NCBI GenBank assembly: GCA_012295275.1
Contig: CM022668.1
Coordinates: 16,415,891-16,479,890 of the forward strand
Source: Chrysomallon squamiferum
Taxonomy: Eukaryota > Mollusca > Gastropoda > Neomphalida > Peltospiridae
Reading direction: 5' to 3'
Length of the DNA: 64,000 bases
Shown here: one piece after another, positions 1-32,413 of the stretch
Layout: every line of letters begins with the position of its first letter
Numbering within the stretch: position 1 is the first letter of the stretch
Made by a program: the position numbers and the translations under genes
The notes under the pieces: model-generated
Told to the model about the DNA's origin: nothing
The model's database searches: none
What the model saw: only the letters and a program-made list of their open reading frames with translations

Positions 1-37
1 ATTATTCATGTATTTATTTTTATTTATTGAGTTCTTT

Positions 38-121
38 CTTTCCTTCTTTCTTCCTTTCTTTCTTTCTTTCTTTCTTCCTTCCTTCCTTCCTTCCTTCCTT
101 CCTTTCTTTCTTTCTTTCTTT
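38..121. repeat. (TTTC)n/(TTCC)n microsatellite upstream of the GPCR start
   Basis: Tetranucleotide tract of about 85 bp, about 280 bp before the start codon. Sequence 122-397 shows no recognisable promoter and may be a 5' UTR intron. Confidence 0.95.
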
Positions 122-397
122 ATACTTATTTACAGTTTAAAAGCACCTGAATGATCACCTTTTTTAAAAGCAAAACAAGTATAATGACAAACAAATTTGC
201 AAAGGAGTAATTTAATTTTATATATATATATATATTTGTTCTTATAGAAAATTAGGTTGATGAATATTTTAGGCAGCGTATCTGTGTATATATACTTTGT
301 CGTAAACAAAAAGGTGTAGCTGATTATTAAATATACATCTATATTGTTTTGTTTACAACAAAACATTTCAATCACTGTGTTTCAGGCTTTCTGCAGC

Positions 398-17189
<16,792 letters not shown>

Positions 17190-17806
17190 ATAGTTTCTCC
17201 AAACCTGGCTTCCACAACACATGCAGTTCACTGTCGTTCAATGTTGGGTTGCTGAAATATGCTGATATAGCTCTCTTTGGTGTTTGATATAAAAAGTAAA
17301 TTTATTGATATCATGACTTTGGAAATCTTTTGAATTGGTAAGTTTTTGAACTAGAAGTGAAAAATTCTACATACAGATTATAAATTCATACTCTTGTAGG
17401 TTGATTTTGTTGTATTCTGATGCTTTGTAACAGTTCTTTTGTTAGGTGGTTTTTGGTCACCATTGTTCTATGTTTATGTTCATTTCACAATCATAAATAT
17501 ATTTTTAAACAGTAATTTGATGGTTCTTATATAAATATCTTACTCTATGCAAATTTGATCTCCCATGTTCTGTACCATTGTTCAGTTCACAAACTTCAGT
17601 AGTACTCAAGTGCTGCTTGTTTTAAAGGTGGCTCTTACTTTAACCAAATGTAGCCCTTTTGTTCAATATTTATAATCTGTTTTATAAACTATATTATTTA
17701 ACAGTATGTTTCATTTTATTCCTTCATTTCATCAACATTAAAGAAAGCTATACTCACTGACAAAAGGATGCAAAAATAATGTATAATCACTTGGAAACAA
17801 TTATTC

Positions 17807-17846
<40 letters not shown>

Positions 17847-18609
17847 TAATTATTAGTTAAGATTTGTTAGTTTTGTAGTTTTGCTTGTTTCAAGAATTTT
17901 ATTATGATTACTTTATCTGTACAGTTCATATGAATAACTGATTATAATGATAAAATTTCTTGTTTTTTTCCATATATTCACATCTTCAAAAAGTCCAGAT
18001 GAATCAACAATATTTAGTCTTTATACTTCTATGTTTGCTAGTTTGAATTTTTTACCTCTGTTTATTGTTAGCCAAGTTGAGTTAAATGGCATCAGTCCGT
18101 ATAGCAGTATTAGAGTTGTTTAGTACTTTGTTAACCTCTTGAAAACTGTTTTTTATCAGCTTAATCATTTTTCATTAACATTTTGTTAGACGTTTGAAAT
18201 TTGTTTTCATTTATATATATTTTTTTCTAATTATTAAACTGGCAGTAACATAATCAGTATAGTTGTTTTGTAGAAAAGTCAAAAATTTATTTTTCTATTT
18301 TTAGTTTTATCTGAATGTAACTGAAATGATATATATATATATATTGTTTTTCTTTGTCTGTGTTCATAGAGCACTGCAATTTTTAAAGTGTTATGGTAAA
18401 AATTTTAATTATGGTAGAAATTTAAAATTTATTTTCTGTCAAAAAAATTAATTTAGACTTTGATTTATGTTACTGTCAACACTGACTAATAAAAACAGCA
18501 CTGCATATATTTTTATGAAATATTTATTTGATACATTATTTAACAATTTTAACAAGTTTGTAACTGTTAAATCACTGTTCTATGTTTACAGAACAAAACA
18601 CTTGTTAAC

Positions 18610-18643
<34 letters not shown>

Positions 18644-20024
18644 ATATATACAGTAACACTTATTTAATAATGTTGTATATATAATAACCACACATTTGAT
18701 AACATACATATTACACATTGGTACATTATATACAATTAGCACATATTTGTTGTAATTTCTTAACTTTTGCAAACAAGTATATCAATAATCTTTTTTATAT
18801 ATTGTTTGAATACTCATATACTTCAGAATTTTATATGCATTAACTTTTTATAGCTTTATACATTTTACAATGTAAATCATTTTAGACACTAATTGCTCAT
18901 TTAATAAATTTGTACATTTTTGTTCAAGGAGTATTTAATTTGTTACATTTACAGATACACACCTCGAGGGGAGAGGTGACCTAAATTTCTAGAAATGTCA
19001 ATTATCTGGTCCAGGGTTTGTGTTTTATATATATATATATAAAAAGAAGTAAAAAAATTTAAATTAATATTTAAAAAAATACAAATTAATATAATTGTGG
19101 TTTTCTGGAAGCCAGATGAATATCTGATACCTGTATCCAATTCAAAACATTTGTTTATCAAACAGGTGAAAATTTTACTTCAACACAACTGCACAAATAA
19201 AGAGTTTGTCAGTTTTCAGACACACAGTAATAACAGACATTTCTTATAATGAAACTGATCATCTTATTTTGAATAATCTAATTAAGAAATCAAAGTATCA
19301 TTGTTGTTATACTCTGCAGCCATGTTTTCAGTAGTATACAAGGAATATAAAACATTGTTTAAACAGATTTATTATATTTGTCATCTGAAATAAAACCAGC
19401 AATTTTTTTAAATTTTGTTTTAAACAAAGGTCAGTATGAAATAAATTTATCATGTAAAGAAATACATTTAAAATGTTTATTACAGTAACTATGAAGTAGT
19501 CATGATGTATATGAAATTGAAGTAGTTCTTTATACAAGTTCATATATTATAGTTCATTATCAATGTGAACAAAATTATTGTTTCTAATAATGAATGATTA
19601 ACATGGAATTAATACAGTATTTACTTGTCTATACATCAACCCTGGTGACATCAAGTTGAACTCACTATGCGCGTGAACACACACACACACTCACTCACAC
19701 TCTCTAGTATTACAAACTCTAAGTACATATATTGTATATTGAATAGTGAACAGTTTAACAGAAATGTGTTTAATAACAAGTTTACTTATTTTCTATGGCA
19801 CAAAGAGAAAGGAATTAACCAGTATTGACATGAATGTATGAGTCTCAGTCCCTCTCTGCTGAACAATTTGCTAATCAGTTTTTATACAGAGTAAAGACTT
19901 GTATGTTGCATTATCAGTCAGGATTCTGGGAGAGTGTGGCCAGCACAGATTTGCTCTAACATTACAGTCTGTCCTTCCATGAAACAAAGGGATTAACAGA
20001 GAAAATTTCATTATACAGATGCTG

Positions 20025-20060
<36 letters not shown>

Positions 20061-22669
20061 ATACCAAAACATTGCACATGAAAGCTGAAAATTTATATTC
20101 TTCTTCAACACACCCAAATATTTTCAGATAACAAAATATAAAACTCCATTTGTCTTACATATATACACACATGTATGTATAAGCATGCAGAAGCACACAA
20201 ATATTGAGACACAGAATATTTTCAGTCAATTAGATATAAAATTCCCCCTGTCTTTCATGAGCAGAAACATACACACAACTGCACATATGCACACACATGT
20301 ACACAATTGAGACAGAGCATATTCTACCATCAAGGTATTATATTTAAAAACATTACTAAGTACTTATATACTAATAAATATACTTGTGGGGTTCTTTGAC
20401 ACTAAATGAAATATTCTTATCATGAAACAGCTATGGTGAAAGAAAATGGGTAATTTTTTTTTTCTTTCATGAATCGCAAATGTTAATATTAAACAATTTA
20501 TCTGCATTTTTTTTTTTTTTTTTTTTCATTATTAAAGCAAGTATATGATAATTGTGAAAAACCTTCAACATGCAAGAAAATATTTAATTTTACAATTATA
20601 AGTGTACAGAAGTTTTAATTAAATAAATTTAATGTTTATAGATTATCTGAAGTACACAATTACTTTTCTCTAATATCTTAAAGTGTTTTAAATGTTTAAT
20701 TTTATGTTTACAAATATAGATAATTACTACATACATTAATGATAATCAGAAATTTAAAATTTTCATTATCTAAATCAGAAAAATAAATGACAGCAAAAAA
20801 TGAACAATATTTTAGCAGTGTATTTCATTAAGTATTTTAAATAATTATTTCTTTAATTCAGAACTTTCATTAATGTAATGTACCTAGAAAATAATACAAA
20901 GGATGATTGATTAATTATGATAATAATCATATATTTTAATTCTTTTAAACTGATATTTATTGATTTCAAATAATAATAATAATAATAGTAATAATAAAAA
21001 TAAATATAAAATAATAAGATGAAGAAGAAGAAAAAGTAAAACAAAATATATGAAACTGTTGAGTGTCACAAGACTGACTGAATGATATGTCAGTGAATTA
21101 ACCATGCCCTAGTTATCATTTCTTGTTTTTAATCAACTTTTTTATTATCTGTAAAATAAAATATTCTGAAACTGATAACAAAATCGGAGTCTAACATACA
21201 AGAACACACAAGTAGAGTGTAAATCACTAGCAATAGCACATTTTTAACAAGATTTCTCAAATGTACACAGATGAATTGTATGTTTTATATTGCAACAATC
21301 TTTGCCTTATTCTTACATGGTATTTACTAGAAGAGTTACATACAAAAATGATAAAATCTGTTAACCTAAGGAAATACATGTTACTGGATGTCTTTATTAA
21401 TATATATATATATATAGAAAAAATATTTGTAGAAACAGACATCTATCTATCAGTTTTAGAAACTGACAAACAAATAGCAACATGGAAGACACATACGAAC
21501 ATGACTGTTTTTGTTTTGTCACTAAAGAAAAAACTAAAAATTAATAATAATCATCACAAATGCTGAAAAGCCTGCTTGTTTTTTATCTACAAAAATCACT
21601 AAAAAATAATGATGATGATCACAAATGCTGAAAAGCTTGCTATAAATTGTTCTGTCATTTAAAACAGAAAAAAAACAAAAACAATAATAATAAAACCTAT
21701 TTGCACAACATGTATCTATATATACATGGTTATAAAACACAATGTAAAATGGCAATCGTACAAATGTTAGTATCTCAGTTTACAAACACACTGAATGTTA
21801 CAGTTAAAATATTAAGCTACGTTTTAATTGAGCCACATTTCTGCACCACATTTTAATCAGCATTAAACACATTTTTATTTTTCATCTTCTAAATCACTAA
21901 TAAAACAAACTGCTGATTAAAATAAGCACCAAATTTTCTATTTTTCTTCTTTTTGAACAGAACTTCGGAGGGGTGGTGAATATTTGAATTTTTATTTAAT
22001 TTAAAATCTTATGTTTCAGGATGACATTAACAAATTAACAAACAAAACATAATACATATATTGATAGCAAAGCTGTTACTTTCTGATGCTGAGGTCCTTT
22101 TGGTTTATCAAAATTGCACAAGCAAGTGACAGATAATATCTTTTGCTGTTGTTACTATTAACTATTGCAATAATAATTGGTCTCTTTTATACTAGAAAAT
22201 CCAATGCTTCAAACTGACATGCAAGTACAGTAGGTTTTGTTTAACACATCATTTCTTATCTGACAACTGAAAAATAACTGATGACATGAAAATCCAATGT
22301 CTGAAAACTTCACACATAACAAAAGCATGTTTTAATACGTCAGTGTTGTGACTGAAATAACTAATGTTAAAGCATGTTTTAATTATTCTCCTAGCTTTCC
22401 TTACTGCTAACCATGCAATATCTAACTGCACCTTTCACCCGTAACTTCAATATTAACACGCAGCTGAGGCAGTTTTTTGTCAGTGACAACACCAGCTTCA
22501 TTCATTTCACACGTTTCTCCGTTTCTTGTTTTCAAATACTGTTTTGTACTAATGTTTTTTGCTTTTGTTTTCTTCTTCTTTTGTAGCATTGTTTTAAACT
22601 ATTTTATACTGTCTGACAGTAACAGTGACACGTAGACAGTGGATGTAAAATGGATATCACAGTTACTGG
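17190..22669. other. Convergent intergenic region with the 3' UTRs of the GPCR and DNAJC13
   Basis: No gene is supported in these 5.5 kb. AT-rich sequence carries (TA)n at 17813-17843 and 18616-18642, an A-run at about 20024-20058, and many AATAAA/ATAAA-like signals on both strands, so the two polyadenylation sites cannot be placed. A short duplication (CACAAATGCTGAAAAGC) occurs near 21554 and 21621. Short open frames here show no protein family and no codon bias. Confidence 0.6.
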
Positions 22670-23039
22670 TCAGTGTGTCTGGTCTTCGTGATGACCGTGG
22701 TCTATTGGTGGGGGGGCATCAGGCATTGACGTGCGCACCCCAGACGTCAGGTAACCGGCCACACTCGGAGTGGAACCTGAAAGTGTCAAATGTAAACTAG
22801 TAAACAAACAAACACAGAGATAAATATATAAATAAATAACAAACAAAACAAACATATATACAAACAAATATACAAACAAACATACAAATACATCAATAAA
22901 CAAACAAAACATATATAAATAAATAAACAAAACAAAACAAACATATAAACAAAACAAAACATACAAACAAAACAATACACACAAATAAATATATAAACAA
23001 ACTAAACAAACAAAACAAACAACCAACCAACCAAACAAA

Positions 23040-23085
<46 letters not shown>

Positions 23086-26000
23086 TTAAATAAATAAATA
23101 AATATTTAAAAATAAACATAATAATGCTTGAACACACTAAGACAGTAAAATACCAGAGTAATGGAATCACTAATATATAGTAATATTCACATACACACAC
23201 CCAGACAAATCAATACATATAGTAATCACTCACAAACAAAAACAGACACACATACACACTCACACAAAATAGAAAAAACTTATTTTAAACTTGTAAACTT
23301 TTAATACCATTATACAGATAACGAACAGCTGAACACACGTTACATACATACTACACACATCTACTTCAGTGACTGTGTTTACCTGTCAGGTATCCAGAAA
23401 TGTTGGAGTCTGTGATGAACAGCTGAACACACATGTTACATACATACTACACACATCTACTTCAGTGACTGTGTTTACCTGTCAGGTATCCAGAAATGTT
23501 GGAGTCTGTGATGAACAGCTGAACACACATGTTACATACATACTACACACATCTACTTCAGTGACTGTGTTTACCTGTCAGGTATCCAGAAATGTTGGAG
23601 TCTGTGATGAACAGCTGAACACACATGTTACATACATACTACACACATGTTACATACATACTACACACATCTACTTCAGTGACTGTGTTTACCTGTCAGG
23701 TATCCAGAAATGTTGGAGTCTGTGATGAACAGGTGAACACACGTTACATACATACTACACATGTTACATACATACTACACACATGTTACATACATACTAC
23801 ACACGTTACATACATACTACACACATCTACTTCAGTGAATGTGACTGTGTTTACCTGTCAGGTATCCAGAAATGTTGGAGTCTGTGATGAACAGGTGAAC
23901 ACACGTTACATACATACTACACACGTTACATACATACTACACACGTTACATACATACTACACACATGTTACATACATACTACACATGTTACATACATACT
24001 ACACAGATGTTACATACATACTACACATGTTACATACATACTACACACGTTACATACATACTACACACATGTTACATACACACTACACACATCTACTTCA
24101 GTGAATGTGACTGTGTTTACCTGTCAGGTATTCAGAAATGTTGGAGTCTGTGATGAACAGGTGAACACACACGTTACATACATACTACACACATCTATTT
24201 AGGTGAATGTGTTTACCTGTCAGGTATCCAGAAATGTTGGAGTCTGTGATGAACAGCTGAACACACATGTTACATACACACTACACACATCTATTTAGGT
24301 GAATGTGTTTACCTGTCAGGTATCCAGAAATGTTGGAGTCTGTGATGAACAGCTGAACACACATGTTACATACACACTACACACATCTACATCAGTGAAT
24401 GTGACTGTGTTTACCTGTCAGGTATCCAGAAATGTTGGAGTCTGTGATGAACAGCTGAACACACATGTTACATACATACTACACACATCTACTTCAGTGA
24501 CTGTGTTTACCTGTCAGGTATCCAGAAATGTTGGAGTCTGTGATGAACAGCTGAACACACATGTTACATACATACTACACACATCTACTTCAGTGACTGT
24601 GTTTACCTGTCAGGTATCCAGAAATGTTGGAGTCTGTGATGAACAGCTGAACACACATGTTACATACATACTACACACATCTACTTCAGTGAGTGTGACT
24701 GTGTTTACCTGTCAGGTATCCAGAAATGTTGGAGTCTGTGATGAACAGCTGAACACACATGTTACATACATACTACACACATCTATTTAGGTGAATGTGT
24801 TTTACCTGTCAGGTATCCAGAAATGTTGGAGTCTGTGAACAGCTGAACACACATGTTACATACATACTACACACATCTATTTAGGTGAATGTGTTTTACC
24901 TGTCAGGTATCCAGAAATGTTGGAGTCTGTGATGAACAGGTCGTGTCTCTGGTCTCTGTATTCCTTCCACACTGCAGACTTGTCCAGTAACCCAGTTATC
25001 TGTAACACAAACACTCAACTAGTTATCTGTAACACAAACACTCAACTAGTTATCTGTAACACAAACACTCAACTAGTTATCTGTAACACAAAACACTCAA
25101 CTAGTTATCTGTAACACAAAACACTCAACTAGTTATCTGTAACACAAACACTCAACTAGTTATCTGTAACACAAACACTCAATTCACTCAACGAGTTATC
25201 TGTAACACAAAACACTCAACTAGTTATCTGTAACACAAACACTCAACTAGTTATCTGTAACACAAACACTCAATTCACTCAACTAGTTATCTGTAACACA
25301 AAAACTCAACTAGTTATCTGTAACACAAACATTCAATTCAATCAACTAGTTATCTGTAACACAAATACTCAATTCAATCAACTAGTTATCTGTAACAAAT
25401 ACTCAATTCACTCAACTAGTTATCTGTAACAAATACTCAATTTACTCAACTAGTTATCTGTAACACAAACATGCAGTAATCAGTTCACTCAACTAGTTAT
25501 CTGTAACATAAATACTCAGTACTCAATTCACTCAACTAGTCATCTGTAACACAAACACTCAGTACTTAATTCACTCAACTGTTGTATTATTTATCATTTC
25601 ATTCTTCATGTACAGTTACTGACTACTCAGAAAATGAAAAAAATAAATAAAATATATATATTTACTTTAACAGAAAATATTTTATTGTCAGAATATATTC
25701 TATTCTTCTCTGATTAATACATCACAAATTGTCACACAGACTAACTGTTTATATTAAAGTGTTCTGAATGATATTAAACAAATATTCATTTATTCCTTCA
25801 ACTTACACAAATCAGATATCAGGCAATTCTGGTTATTTACTTTTGCTGTAAAGAACATATTTCAGAAAAATGTTGGGATATGTTTGAGAGTTAGATCTTG
25901 GGACATGTTTGAGAGATAGATCTTGGGACATGTTTGAGAGATAGATCTTGGGACATGTTTGAGAGATAGATCTTGGGACATGTTTGTTATGTACCTGTTC

Positions 26001-29000
26001 TCCATATAGCAAACTGCGCTGCATGGCTTTGAGAGCTTTCACTATTTGAGCTTTGGTCGCTGCTGGATTTTCTGTTGACTCGAGTCCCACTTCAAGCAGT
26101 CTCAGTAAAAATGGAACAAGTTCGTGTTTCAAAGCCTGCACAGAAAAACACATACAGGGTGAATTAAATAACTAACTCATTGTATCCACACACACACACA
26201 CACACAACACACACACACACACACACTCACACGCACTTAAAGTTAATAAAGCCAGACCCTCAGACTAAATGTATTCTAATTATTTTACATAAAAAAGAAA
26301 TTAAAAGAAAAAACAAATTAAAAATATTAGTTTTAAATTTAAATATTTAAATAAAGAAATTAGAAGTTTATTAAATTTTTATAAAGAACAAATAAGAATA
26401 ATTAAAAAGGACTAAATTGAAATATTAAGAAGAATACAAAGTGTATTAACTGTAAACATTCTGAAGATAATAAATGAATTAAATATAAATATTCTGAAGG
26501 TTGCAAGTGTATTAAGTGTAAGTATATACAGATTTTTGATTTATTAAATTTAAATATTTACCTGAGATACAAGTTCTTCTTCTGCCTTGTCAAAAATCCT
26601 CGACAGAGCCTCAGCAGCTAAAGCTATGGCATCTCTCCTCACCTTCATCGCCAGCTTCATAGGACCAATGCAGTCTGTGGTGGCCATACTACGCACACAC
26701 AACTACAACATCAACAGAATAAACTATACAGTGTTATAACTCGCATTAATTATAACTAACATACATAATAAATACTCTTTGTCAAAATATTAGGCAGTTA
26801 ACACTGTAATTTTACATGAGCAAAAAACCTATCTTGTTTTAAGTACTTAGAAATATATAGGACAGCACATATCGAAATATTTACACAGAGCCATGACATC
26901 ACTTTGGATATCAATTTTAAAACTACAAGACTTTTGAAAACACAGTTATACTGGACACTGAAATCAAACACAGGTGTTTAATTGTGAATCATCCCAGATT
27001 TAAGTAACAGCTTTGTTACTAGACTTCATCACACAGGAGTCTCAGTTACCTCGTTGCTTGACAACTGATGCACTATCTGGATGGCAGCTTTGGGAACAGC
27101 ATTGTTGCGTGACTTCATGCTGCTGAAAACTCGTGGAATGTAGCCAAGCTGTGGAACCTGGTCTAAGAGAGACGTCTGACTGGAAAACAGACACACCACA
27201 GCTGTAGTCACCATCTCCAAAACCTCTCCCTGGAAAACATGCATCTATAGTATGTAATTCATTTAACTACACCACTGTCAGTCATTACACTGTAATTCAT
27301 CCAAAACCTCTCCCTGGAAAACCTTCATTTAAATACACCACTGTCAGTCACTACACTGTAATTCTTTGTAGCCATTACATACAACCTGTAACATGTACAT
27401 CATGGAAAAAAATAATTATACTTATAACTGATTTCAAGAATGAGAAGCAGTCTGACATCTCACAGTGTAAAACAAACAGTACATAGACAGGAGTCTCACC
27501 CACACACATAACAAGATGAAAGGAAATTAATGAACTACAGTGCAATGATATTTAATTTACATCAGCTGATGAGTTATAATGACATTTGACTTGCAATGAT
27601 ACAAACATAGTTGACTTACGTCAGGTAATGAGTTATAGTATAAAGATATTTGACTTGTATCAGATAATGAGTTCAGTAGAAAGATATTTGACTTATCAGG
27701 TAATGAGTTCAGTAGAAAGATATTTGACTTACATCAGGTAATGAGTTCAGTATAAAGATATTTGACTTACATCAGGTAATGAGTTCAGTATAAAGATATT
27801 TGAGTTACGTCAGGTAGTGAGTTCAGTATAAAGATATTTGACTTACATCAGGTAGTGAGTTCAGTATAAAGATATTTGACATATCAGATAATGAGTTCAG
27901 TAGAAAGATATTTGACTTATATCAGGTAATGAGTTCAGTATAAAGATATTTGACTTACATCAGGTAATGAGTTCAGTAGAAAGATATTTGACTTACATCA
28001 GGTAATGAGTTCAGTATAAAGATATTTGACTTACATCAGGTAATGAGTTCAGTATAAAGATATTTGACTTACATCAGGTAGTGAGTTCAGTATAAAGATA
28101 TTTGACTTACGTCAGGTAATGAGTTCAGTATAAAGATATTTGACTTATATAAGCTAATGAGTTATAGTATAAAGATATTTGACTTACATCAGGTAATGAC
28201 TTCAGTATAAAGATATTTGACTTATATAAGCTAATGAGTTATAGTATAAAGATATTTGACTTACATCAGGTAATGAATCAGTATAAAGATATTTGACTTA
28301 CGTCAGGTAATGAGTTCAGTATAAAGATATTTAACTTACGTCAGGTAGTGAGTTCAGTATAAAGATATTTGACTTACGTCAGGTAATGAGTTCAGTATAA
28401 AGATATTTGACTTACGTCAGTTTGTTCCAGTGATGTCAGTTGTGACCACTTCTCTAAGAGTTCTGTGAGGAATTCCTTCGGATGTCGCAGCACCCAGCCA
28501 GGGTTTGTTATGAAGAGGCGGAGAAAGACTCCGCCCACAACAAGCTCACCCTGCACATCTGTGTAGACGACAGAGAACTCCTCCGTCATGTTCCACTTCA
28601 AGTCCAGGTTCTCTCTCTGAGCATTGTAATGTCTGAAACACACACAGTTTAATACGTACAAACTGACACCCTGTCCAATTACAGAAACAATACTTTAAAT
28701 CACCTAGCTATGTTTTGATAAAAAAAAAAAAAAAAAAAAAAGACTAAATAAATAAATAAGGAAAAGAAAAGAAAGGAAAATAAAATAATTAAATGAATGA
28801 AAAATAAATGATTTCAGATCTTTAGGACAGGATATATGTTTTATTATTTAAAAATAATGTGATAATAACAAATAACATGTATATTATAAAATCACAGGAG
28901 AAAACACACAGAAGCATATTAAGGTACACTTATTTTGAATGTGGTTCTACTTATTTTTTAACCTGTAGAAGTGTATAATATTTGTAAAGTACTTTAGTGA

Positions 29001-32000
29001 AATCATTAATTTTCAGTTAGACACTTACCCCTTGCTAAGTTTTCTTACTGTATCAGAAACTTTTTCCCTGGCTTCATCATTCCAGATCAGTTCTGGATTC
29101 TCATGTGAGCCTGAAAAGACAATTTTAAATATTTAAAATCGAGAACAGTAATCATTAAAAATAAAAAATCTCCTGTAATATTAATTTACTGAATAATAAT
29201 TATATATAAATGTTAAAATCAAAGCTTGTATGCTGATGCAAAACTTACAATCCATGTTAACATTATCAAATAAAGTCATCTATCATTTTAAATATCTTAA
29301 ATAAAAGTTTTACTACATTTACTCAGTAAGATATCACTACTAGAATATTCTGATCTCAACAGGTTTTATATTTTCTACAGGAACAACTTTTAAATGTAAA
29401 GGATATAATTTATTTACTGCTGCTCTGTATGTTAAGTGGTATTTTAAATAAATTTTGATTTTTAATTTTGTTGTTAATTTGATCACAGAGGACTCTACTT
29501 CTTGCTTTGTTTTTATTTTTATATTAATCAAGTCACAATTCTTGGTCAAACAACAGTTGAAGTTTTCTGGCAGCTATCTTTAACTAACAAGAAATTTTCA
29601 CTGTTTATCACCTTCAAACATGTGCACACTGGCCTCTGGCGAGTCTCTCATTGCATCCATGAATATCGCAGGCAGGAACTTGTTGAGGATTATTCTCACT
29701 TTCGGACCAACCAGTTTGTCTGATAACATTTTAGCAAACAGTTCTGCAGTCTTCTCTCTGATCTGGGGGTTTGTGGCATTACAGAACAAATCAAGGAGAT
29801 AGACAAGAGCTCCTTTGGCTAAAGCCTCCTTCACTATCTTTGTGTTAGACATCAGTGCAAACAAACTCTCCAGAGTTGACAGTCGACCTGCAGTTGTAGT
29901 AGAATTATTGAAAATAAAATATTTATATACTAGATGGGTGTGAATTAAATGTTCTGAACATACAGCTATGTACTGTGATAGGCAACTAATAATGTTTAAA
30001 ACTGTCAATATATTTTCTCAGTCTAATTAATTTAAACTTGTCAAATATTTATATCAAAGAAAGTATCTATTTGTAACATATTTCACAGTGAGTTGAAAAA
30101 AAAACCCGATGATCAAAATGTCAATGTGATCTGTGAAAGATACTGAAATATCTGGAATAATTAAGATACTGAAATATCTGGAGAAACAATTTCAAAACTA
30201 CCTAATTATCAATTCACTGTACCGAAATGATCTGTATTCAAACTTTTAATAGTGTCAAACATTAGAATGATTTATGCCAGTTTTTGGCTGTTGTTAACAC
30301 TGAATTAAAAAAATAAAAATAATAATGTTTCTTTTTATTTTCTTTCTTCTAAAAGAAATCTGATATACAGATTTTCATGTATGTTTATCATTCAGTATCA
30401 AATGTTGAAGCTATACATGATTTGTATTTTATTTTTACTGGTGTTTTAAGACTACAGACATATTTTATATATAAAAAGTGATGTTCACTTACACTGAGGA
30501 ATGCTGTGTAGTGTCAGCAGAAGATAGGCCAGCACTTCAGCAGCAGCAATGTCCTTGACACACTCCTGACATCCAGCTACGCAGTTGATCACCTGAAACA
30601 ACGTTACGACAACTACGTAAAACACTCATACATCTGTCTTTTACACAGTTCTATTACTACATCTTAGAATTCTATCAAATAAGTATGAATGAATACTTGT
30701 TTAATACCTGTGCCATACATTTTAGTATTAGCAAATTAGTGTCACTGCCAATATTTCAAATCAATTGTTAGTTATTAGGTTACATAATAATAACATCAAA
30801 CATATTATCACCAACACTACAGATTTTTTATTCATTAAGAGCAATGTTCTCATATATATATGTCACCATATATTTGTTTATAGAGATAAATATAGATAGA
30901 TAGGTAGACAGATAGATAGATAGAGAGACAGATAAATCAGTGACAGAAATGACTAAAACAGATAATAGCCCAAAGAATGCAAAATACTGCTCCTTTGGTT
31001 CAAAAAGTCATTTACTGTGGTATACATTACTACTGTTTCACTCAGTTCAGATTAGCAAAGAAAGTTTAATGTGTGCTTATCATAAATGGGAATGTATTTT
31101 CATTTAAAATGTTCAGAAGAGAGTTTGACAAATCAGACTTAGTGCAATGGTTGTAAAGTGAATGAGTTAATAAAAAATAAATAAATAAATAAAAAAGAAA
31201 AAAAAGAAAGTAAAAAATAAAATAAAATAAAATAAAATAATATACCTCTAGAGCGCACTGTTGTAGTTTGACACAGTTTTCCAGTCTAAGAAGAGCAAAC
31301 AGCAACTTGAAGTGTCCAATACACTGAATTTCAACACCTGTAATTTCATAAAATTATCATCTAAAACCAACATAAAACTGATCTACAGCTGACATAAAAC
31401 TATCATCTACAACTGACATGAAACTATCATCTACAACTGACATAAAATTATCATCTAAAACCAACACAAAACTGATCTACAGCTGACATAAAACTATCAT
31501 CTACAACTGACATAAAACTATCATCTACAACTGACATAAAACTATCATCTACAACTGACATAAAACTATCATCTAAAACTGATATAAAATTATCATCTAC
31601 AACTAACATAAAATTATCATCTACAACTGACATGACCAGAATAATAAGCAGTAAAAGCAATTACATCTTTTTATGAGAGAACTATATTAAATCAGAAATT
31701 TAGAAAACACATATATTTTATTTTACAAGTACATGATAACTTACTTAAAGATATTAAAGGTTTTATATATATAAATATATGCTTTATGTATTATATATAC
31801 TGTATTACCTGGGTTATTTTTGATAACATTGCACAAAGCCTCCAGAGCCATCTCAACCTTGGACAACCTTCCAACCTGATCTGACTTCATAGCTGACTTC
31901 CCTTGCTGTTGAAGCATCATCAGAGAGTGCAGATACTGTAACAGAGATTGTTTCATATATAAATATATAAATAGTGTGTGTGTGTGTGTGTGTGTTAGGC

Positions 32001-32155
32001 AATGTAATAGTGTAATATATCATCAGAGAGTGCAGATACTGTAACAGAGATTGTTTCATATATAAATATATAAATAGTGTGTGTGTGATAGTATAATATA
32101 TCATCAGAGAGTGCAGATACTGTAACAGAGATTGTTTTATATATAAATATATAAA

Positions 32156-32201
<46 letters not shown>

Positions 32202-32379
32202 GGCAATGTAATAGTGTAATATATCATCAGAGAGTGCAGATACTGTAACAGAGATTGTTTCATATATAAATATATAAATAGTGTGTGTGTGTGTGTGTGT
32301 TAGGCAATGTAATAGTGTAATATATCATCAGAGAGTGCAGATACTGTAACAGAGATTGTTTCATATATAAATATATAAA

Positions 32380-32413
<34 letters not shown>

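Larger units (their letters stand above)
22670..29110 (-). other. DNAJC13: DNAJC13 coding exons 48-54: fourth IWN, C-terminal region and stop
   Basis: Exons 29029-29110, 28416-28632, 27050-27229, 26562-26702, 25995-26135, 24900-24999, 22670-22776. Exon 48 contains [12 protein letters not shown]; exon 49 [19 protein letters not shown]; exon 52 [17 protein letters not shown]. Exons 53-54 end SGYLTG, then VAGYLTSG, with a proline-rich [10 protein letters not shown] tail; the TGA stop is at 22670-22672. The coding part matches the human C-terminus in order and length. Confidence 0.92.

Noticed and set aside
20024-20058. Poly-A run as the tail of a retrocopy
   Set aside because: No coding similarity or target duplication on either side; isolated homopolymer.
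23369-24790. Long open frames of repeated [13 protein letters not shown]-like peptides
   Set aside because: They run across the plus strand of the exon 53 donor array; the open frame follows from the repeat composition and opposes DNAJC13.
25000-25575. Regular spaced repeats suggestive of a CRISPR array
   Set aside because: Eukaryotic intron, variable unit length with no unique spacers; units are copies of the exon 53 acceptor.
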